A stretch of DNA of 64,000 nt, from assembly GCF_900129315.1 (NCBI RefSeq), contig NZ_FQUS01000004.1, forward strand, positions 1-64,000, written 5' to 3'. Of the stretch, positions 58,334 through 64,000 are shown one piece after another. The notes beneath the pieces are model-generated. The model was not told where the DNA came from and did no database searches. It saw only the letters and a program-made list of their open reading frames with translations. The DNA is from Fodinibius roseus (GTDB lineage Bacteria > Bacteroidota > Rhodothermia > Balneolales > Balneolaceae). Position 1 is the stretch's first letter. Each line of letters opens with the position of its first letter. A program made the position numbers and the translations under genes.

Positions 58334-59098
58334 TCAGGTTTCGGTTTCCAGCTGGCTGAAAGTCGTATTTACCTCTGACCTCAGCTCCTCGAGGTAGCCT
58401 TTCATATTCCAGCCTATTTTCCAGCCATTACTGCGCACTTCGATACCGAATCCCAGCTCCGGGTCATGGATATACCGGCACTCCTTTTCACTGTCCAGCA
58501 GCCGGCGAATGGCGGCGTCAATTTCTTCGCGATCCTTCTCTTCGGTCGGAAAGGCCGTTGCGACCTCAAGGTGGTTCGTATCCACGGCATCGATCATCTG
58601 CTTTCTTTCGTCATCCTTCATCTCTTTGATACGATTAATAAACCGGTTTATCGCCTGTTTTTCGAGCGACCTGTCGGCCAGGTCCGATACCATATGCTCA
58701 ACGATACCCATGATCTTCTCAAAGGACTGCTCCTCAAGTTCCTCCAGGAACATCTTTTTTTCTCTCTCTACCGACTTCGTCCATTTACTGCGAACCTGCT
58801 CCACTTCATTCCGGGCTTCCTGCATGAGTTCCAGCTTAAAGGACTCAGCTTCTTCTTTGGCTTCTTCACGCCAGGCTGACTTCTGCTTCTCCAGCTCATT
58901 TAACTTTTTTTGATACTCCGTCGACTTATCCTCTGCTTCTTCGAGCTTACTGCGCGCCTCCTCCAGCCGGGATGAGATTTTCTCCTCCCGGTCTTTCATG
59001 ACATTGAGCAGCGGGCCGTACAGGAATTTCCGCAGGAGCCATAGCAGGATCAGAAAATTTATAATCTGGGCAGAAAATGTAAACCAGTCGATTTGCAC
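58334..59098 (-). CDS. atpF: N-ATPase F0 subunit b (long form)
   Basis: 254 aa. N-terminal membrane segment FTFSAQIINFLILLWLLRKF, then a coiled-coil stalk (EEKISSRLEEARSKLEEAED, QKKLNELEKQKSAWREEAKE, VRSKWTKSVEREKKMFLEEL) and a C-terminal part (about 150-254) ending with LRSEVNTTFSQLETET. It is about 90 residues longer than ordinary AtpF. N-ATPase operons lack atpH (delta), and this extension is thought to take over part of that job; no delta gene is seen here either. Confidence 0.88.
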   Translation of the reverse strand: MQIDWFTFSAQIINFLILLWLLRKFLYGPLLNVMKDREEKISSRLEEARSKLEEAEDKSTEYQKKLNELEKQKSAWREEAKEEAESFKLELMQEARNEVEQVRSKWTKSVEREKKMFLEELEEQSFEKIMGIVEHMVSDLADRSLEKQAINRFINRIKEMKDDERKQMIDAVDTNHLEVATAFPTEEKDREEIDAAIRRLLDSEKECRYIHDPELGFGIEVRSNGWKIGWNMKGYLEELRSEVNTTFSQLETET

Positions 59099-59099
59099 G

Positions 59100-59369
59100 T
59101 TATCCTCCGGCTACAAAATCCCAGAAGGGATTGGCGAACATTATAATGAGGGCAACGACAAAGCAGTATATAGCTGTCGACTCGATCATTGCCAGTCCCA
59201 CAAACAGGGTGCGCGTTATGGTCGGACTTTCATCCGGCTGTTGCGCTATAGCCAGCAGGGCCTGCGCCAGCGCGCGCCCTTCCCCAAGTGCGGGAGCAAT
59301 AGAGCCAACGGCTATCGTAAAGCCGGCCGTAATGATGGATACCATTCCGATGATGCTTATACTTTCCAT
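59100..59369 (-). CDS. atpE: N-ATPase rotor subunit c
   Basis: 89 aa from the ATG at 59369 (MESISIIGMVSIITAGFTIA); the upstream 29 residues in frame are AtpB shadow. Two helices: helix 1 with GSIAPALGEGRALAQAL (Glu30 in the place of the Na+-site Gln of Ilyobacter c) and helix 2 with MIESTAIYCFVVALIIMFANPF (Glu63, Ser64, Thr65, Tyr68, the EST..Y ion-binding set). Two carboxylates per site plus the EST motif are known features of N-ATPase c subunits; whether H+ or Na+ is bound in vivo is not settled by sequence alone. The gene fits between atpB and atpF with 4- and 1-bp gaps. Confidence 0.95.
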   Translation of the reverse strand: MESISIIGMVSIITAGFTIAVGSIAPALGEGRALAQALLAIAQQPDESPTITRTLFVGLAMIESTAIYCFVVALIIMFANPFWDFVAGG

Positions 59370-59373
59370 GATG

Positions 59374-60093
59374 TCAGGTTGTTTGATGGTTGTAAGAGTT
59401 ATTATTGGATTCAGACTGATCCTTTTGTTCGCGAATCCGTCCGGCCGAAGCCACATAGACCAGTGCTAAAATGGCAAACACATACGCTTGTATGACCCCG
59501 ATCAGCAGTCCAAAAGCCTGCATGACAACCGGGAAAAAGAGGGGCGTCAGACTAAGCAATATCGCTACGATGAGGCTCCCGCTCATAATGTTGCCGAACA
59601 GGCGGATAGCCAGGGCAAGCGTACGCGAGAGCTCCCCGATAATATTGAACGGCAGCATCAGGGGGGTAGGCTCGATGTAAAAGCGCAAATAGTTTTTGAG
59701 TCCCGCCGAACTAATTCCATACACAGGCACCGCCACAAAAACACACAGGGCGAAAGCCGCTGTGGTGGACAGAGAAGCGGTCGGGGCGTGAAAACCCGGA
59801 ATAACACTAATGGTATTTGAAACCACGATAAACAAAAAAAGCGTACTGATAAACGGCAGATATTTCTCCGCTTTTTCGCCGGTGGCCTCCTCGATCTGAT
59901 CTTCAATAAGAACCACCAGAGACTCCAGCAGGGCCTGCCCGCGCGACATGCCTGTTTTGGATGTCAGCTTGCGGGTAATCATAATCGATATACCGACCAT
60001 AAACAGCATCACCAGCCACGAAAACAGAAGGGTGGCATTCAGCTTCAGAAAGCCCCATTCCCAGTAGATTATTTGATCGATGTCAATTTCCAT
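59374..60093 (-). CDS. atpB: N-ATPase F0 subunit a
   Basis: 239 aa with five to six membrane segments. The essential arginine is in RTLALAIRLFGNIMSG, with the conserved helix LIVAILLSLTPLFFPVVMQA and GLLIGVIQAYVFAILALVY near the C terminus. It forms the ion half-channels beside the c ring. Gap to atpE is 4 bp; atpR is upstream with 4 bp. Confidence 0.94.
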   Translation of the reverse strand: MEIDIDQIIYWEWGFLKLNATLLFSWLVMLFMVGISIMITRKLTSKTGMSRGQALLESLVVLIEDQIEEATGEKAEKYLPFISTLFLFIVVSNTISVIPGFHAPTASLSTTAAFALCVFVAVPVYGISSAGLKNYLRFYIEPTPLMLPFNIIGELSRTLALAIRLFGNIMSGSLIVAILLSLTPLFFPVVMQAFGLLIGVIQAYVFAILALVYVASAGRIREQKDQSESNNNSYNHQTT

Positions 60094-60097
60094 GGTA

Positions 60098-60394
60098 TCA
60101 GCCGTATATCAATTCATCAGAAGGTTTGCCTTTGCGCCGAATCACCAGGTGACGGGTAACCATAAAGGTAATCATGGCCAACACCAGGTATATCCAGTTG
60201 TAGAGCAGCAGCAGGTAGAAACCCGCCAGTACCAGGGCTGTTCGCAATAGAAAACTGCCCGTAAGTAGCAGGTACGGCCGTCGCACCTCGCTTACTTTAT
60301 TAACGGTGATCCAGAGTCCCCCGAAATAAATCAGCCCGAGTACGGCTCCTCCCCCTGCCGCGGTCACATAAAAAAGTATTTGCAGATACGTCAT
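60098..60394 (-). CDS. atpR: N-ATPase subunit AtpR
   Basis: 98 aa from the ATG at 60394. A GGAG ribosome site (AAGGAGAATAAC-ATG) 6 nt before it decides the start over the upstream Met at 60415. Three membrane segments: YLQILFYVTAAGGGAVLGLI, LLLTGSFLLRTALVLAGFYL, YLVLAMITFMVTRHLVIRRK. AtpR is specific to N-ATPases. Conserved Arg in the second span (LLRTALVL) and third (TRHL) support this; it has been suggested to help c-ring assembly. The start overlaps the AtpQ stop by a few bases at most. Confidence 0.88.
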   Translation of the reverse strand: MTYLQILFYVTAAGGGAVLGLIYFGGLWITVNKVSEVRRPYLLLTGSFLLRTALVLAGFYLLLLYNWIYLVLAMITFMVTRHLVIRRKGKPSDELIYG

Positions 60395-60395
60395 G

Positions 60396-60698
60396 TTATT
60401 CTCCTTTAGATTCATTTTTTACCCAGTACCAGGCGTTCATACATCCTGTAAAAATTCCTGCAACCAGCATCATGAGCGTCCATGAATACGTACTCTTGTA
60501 GCTGCTGTCGATCCAGATACCCAGCAACAGGAATAAGATGGTGGGTATCGACACCGACCAGCCCACCAGGCCGAACATACCCAGTCCATACCACAGTCCT
60601 TTATCCCCCTCTTCACGGGAACGAATCCTGCGCGCTGATTTTTTTCGGACCGTATCGGCGAAGGTATTCTTGTTGTTATTCTCTGATTCTTCAGCCAT
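60396..60698 (-). CDS. atpQ: N-ATPase subunit AtpQ (AtpI-like)
   Basis: 100 aa. A charged N-terminal 35 residues (VRKKSARRIRSREEGDKG) and two membrane segments (YGLGMFGLVGWSVSIPTILF, SWTLMMLVAGIFTGCMNAWY). It matches AtpI/AtpQ proteins that help assemble the c ring. Together with AtpR it marks the operon as N-type. It follows atpC by 14 bp. Confidence 0.88.
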   Translation of the reverse strand: MAEESENNNKNTFADTVRKKSARRIRSREEGDKGLWYGLGMFGLVGWSVSIPTILFLLLGIWIDSSYKSTYSWTLMMLVAGIFTGCMNAWYWVKNESKGE

Positions 60699-60712
60699 AT
60701 CTGCCCTGTTTA

Positions 60713-62553
<1,841 letters not shown>

Positions 62554-63999
62554 TCACGTGGAGTGTTTGTGTTCGGCCTGGTATACTTTTTTAATCACAC
62601 TTACGACACTGTCCGGGTTCAGCGATATGGAGTCAATGCCGCACTCCACCAGGAAAGCCGCGTAATCGGTATTATCACTGGGAGCCTGTCCACAGAAACC
62701 GATCCTGATTCCCGCCTGGTGGCCGCGGCTTATTACCTCGCGGATCGCTTTTTTAACGGCCGGATCATTTTCATCAAATAGGTAGGCCAGATCCGCGGAG
62801 TCCCGATCCACCCCCAGGATAAGCTGCGTCAGGTCGTTGGATCCGATGGAAAATCCGTCAAACAGTTCTGCATATTCTTCCGTCAGAATATAGTTGCTCG
62901 GAATTTCACACATCATATAGATTTGAAGATCATTTTCACCGCGCCGCAAACCGAAGGTCTCCATCTGCTCCAACACTTTGCGCGCCTCCGTCAACGTCCT
63001 GCAAAAGGGGATCATAATGATCACATTGTCAAGTCCTATTTCTGCACGGACTTTCTTGAGGGCCCGGCACTCCAGGGCAAATCCATCCCGGTAGCCATCG
63101 CTGTAATAGCGCGAGGCACCCCGCCACCCCAGCATCGGGTTCTGTTCATCCGGTTCGAATTCATTGCCACCGATCAGATCGGCATACTCGTTGGTTTTGA
63201 AGTCACTGGTTCGCACGATGACGGGATCCGGGTGTTGTGAGGCGGCTATTTTGGCGATGCCGCTGGACAGCTTATCCACAAAATACTGCTCAAGGTCACT
63301 ATACCCCCTGGTCAGTTTTCTTATTTTGGCAAACTCATCCTCATTGATAATTCGTTCGGGATGGGCCAGCGCCATCGGATGGATGCGAATATGCTGACTG
63401 ATAATGAATTCCATGCGGGCCAGTCCCACCCCACGAACGGGAAGCCGCCACCATTTAAAGGCCGATTCAGGGGTGGCCAGATTTAACATGATATCCGTTT
63501 GGGGCTCGGGAAGATCGTCCAGATCAACCTCATTGACCTCAAAATCAATCTTGCCCTCATAGATCTTGCCCTCCTCCCCCTCCCCGCTCGAAAGGGTTAC
63601 CTCCTGTCCCTCTTCAAGTATTTTTGTCCCTTCGCCGGTACCCACCACAGCCGAGATGCCCAGCTCGCGACTGACAATGGCCGCATGACACGTTCGTCCC
63701 CCGAAATCCGTAATAATACCGGCTACGTTTTTCAGGGACGGTACCCAGTCGGGCTCCGTCATTTCCGTAACGAGTATGTGATCGGGCTGCAGATTTTGAA
63801 GATCAGTGATATCATGCACATGCTTTATAATACCATGAACGATATTGTTTCCGATACTTAATCCCCTGATCAACACCGGCGCTCCGTCTTCGTGCAGGCG
63901 ATAGGTTTTAAAACTCCCGCCAGCCTGCTGAGAGTGAATCGTCTCGGGACGAGCCTGCACGATATAAAGCTCACCGGTCGAGTCTTCTTTCACCCATTC
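62554..63999 (-). CDS. ppsA: Phosphoenolpyruvate synthase, C-terminal part
   Basis: The frame is open through the window edge at 64000 (reading EWVKEDSTGELYIVQARPET); about 480 residues are visible. The swivelling phospho-His domain has GGRTCHAAIVSRELGIS (catalytic His), and the PEP-binding barrel has GLARMEFIISQHIRIHPMAL, MIPFCRTLTEARKVLEQMET, SIGSNDLTQLILGVDRDS and the Cys in GIRIGFCGQAPSDN. This is PEP synthase (pyruvate, water dikinase): pyruvate + ATP to PEP + AMP + phosphate. The nucleotide-binding half is beyond the edge. It ends 9 bp before atpD. Confidence 0.94.
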   Translation of the reverse strand, partial: EWVKEDSTGELYIVQARPETIHSQQAGGSFKTYRLHEDGAPVLIRGLSIGNNIVHGIIKHVHDITDLQNLQPDHILVTEMTEPDWVPSLKNVAGIITDFGGRTCHAAIVSRELGISAVVGTGEGTKILEEGQEVTLSSGEGEEGKIYEGKIDFEVNEVDLDDLPEPQTDIMLNLATPESAFKWWRLPVRGVGLARMEFIISQHIRIHPMALAHPERIINEDEFAKIRKLTRGYSDLEQYFVDKLSSGIAKIAASQHPDPVIVRTSDFKTNEYADLIGGNEFEPDEQNPMLGWRGASRYYSDGYRDGFALECRALKKVRAEIGLDNVIIMIPFCRTLTEARKVLEQMETFGLRRGENDLQIYMMCEIPSNYILTEEYAELFDGFSIGSNDLTQLILGVDRDSADLAYLFDENDPAVKKAIREVISRGHQAGIRIGFCGQAPSDNTDYAAFLVECGIDSISLNPDSVVSVIKKVYQAEHKHST

Positions 64000-64000
64000 G

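Overview
The window looks like chromosome of a halophilic or stress-tolerant member of the Balneolota/Rhodothermota-Bacteroidota neighbourhood. This is inferred from the mix of families and moderate GC, not proven. It carries a mobile island at the left edge followed by about 55 kb of accessory and stress genes.

Region 1 (1-8330) is the right-hand part of an integrative mobilizable element. It holds the tail of an IS256-type transposase, a ParA ATPase with a small ribbon-helix-helix partner, a MOBP-type relaxase with MobC, an oriT-like stretch of hairpins, a winged-helix protein, an AlpA-type regulator, an unknown coiled-coil protein and a P4-type tyrosine integrase. It ends in the 3' part of a tRNA-Leu(UAA) gene, which I read as an attachment site. 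Next to it (8331-9390) lies a scar region: a Doc toxin gene broken by one in-frame stop, a 50-aa ORF upstream of it, an IS3 orfA stub and two copies of a 41-bp repeat.

Region 2 (9396-37000) starts with aconitase, a two-domain universal stress protein and a DUF2231 membrane protein. Then comes a heavy-metal efflux locus: a CzcA-type RND pump, lipoprotein adaptor, TolC-like channel and a two-component system. It is followed by DUF302, thioredoxin, a half-size CBS protein coupled to a calcium-type P-ATPase, a lone CheB, and a 2907-aa cyclic beta-1,2-glucan synthase behind a DUF5335 gene. Together these read as a response to metal, osmotic and redox stress.

Region 3 (37200-55500) is a patchwork of small genes: a DksA-like protein, a TPP riboswitch with no thiamine gene behind it, a GlsB/YeaQ membrane protein, a heme-type DUF3365 lipoprotein, an L,D-transpeptidase, a flavodoxin, a SnoaL-like protein, a hydrolase and a MacAB-like ABC efflux operon. 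It also has an unusual compact operon joining an RsbW-like ATPase/GNAT fusion, a STAS protein, a flavin reductase and an M20 peptidase, then an outer-membrane barrel, a serine hydrolase and a lipoprotein. Degenerate copies of one short repeat are scattered through regions 2 and 3.

Region 4 (55700-64000) is a complete N-type ATP synthase/ATPase operon in the order atpD-C-Q-R-B-E-F-A-G on the minus strand, directly behind a PEP-synthase-like gene cut by the window edge. The rotor subunit carries two carboxylates and an EST-type ion-binding motif.

The best candidates for undescribed biology are the STAS/RsbW-GNAT/flavin-reductase/M20 operon, the orphan TPP riboswitch, and the 9-bp iterons shared by the parA leader and the RHH gene.
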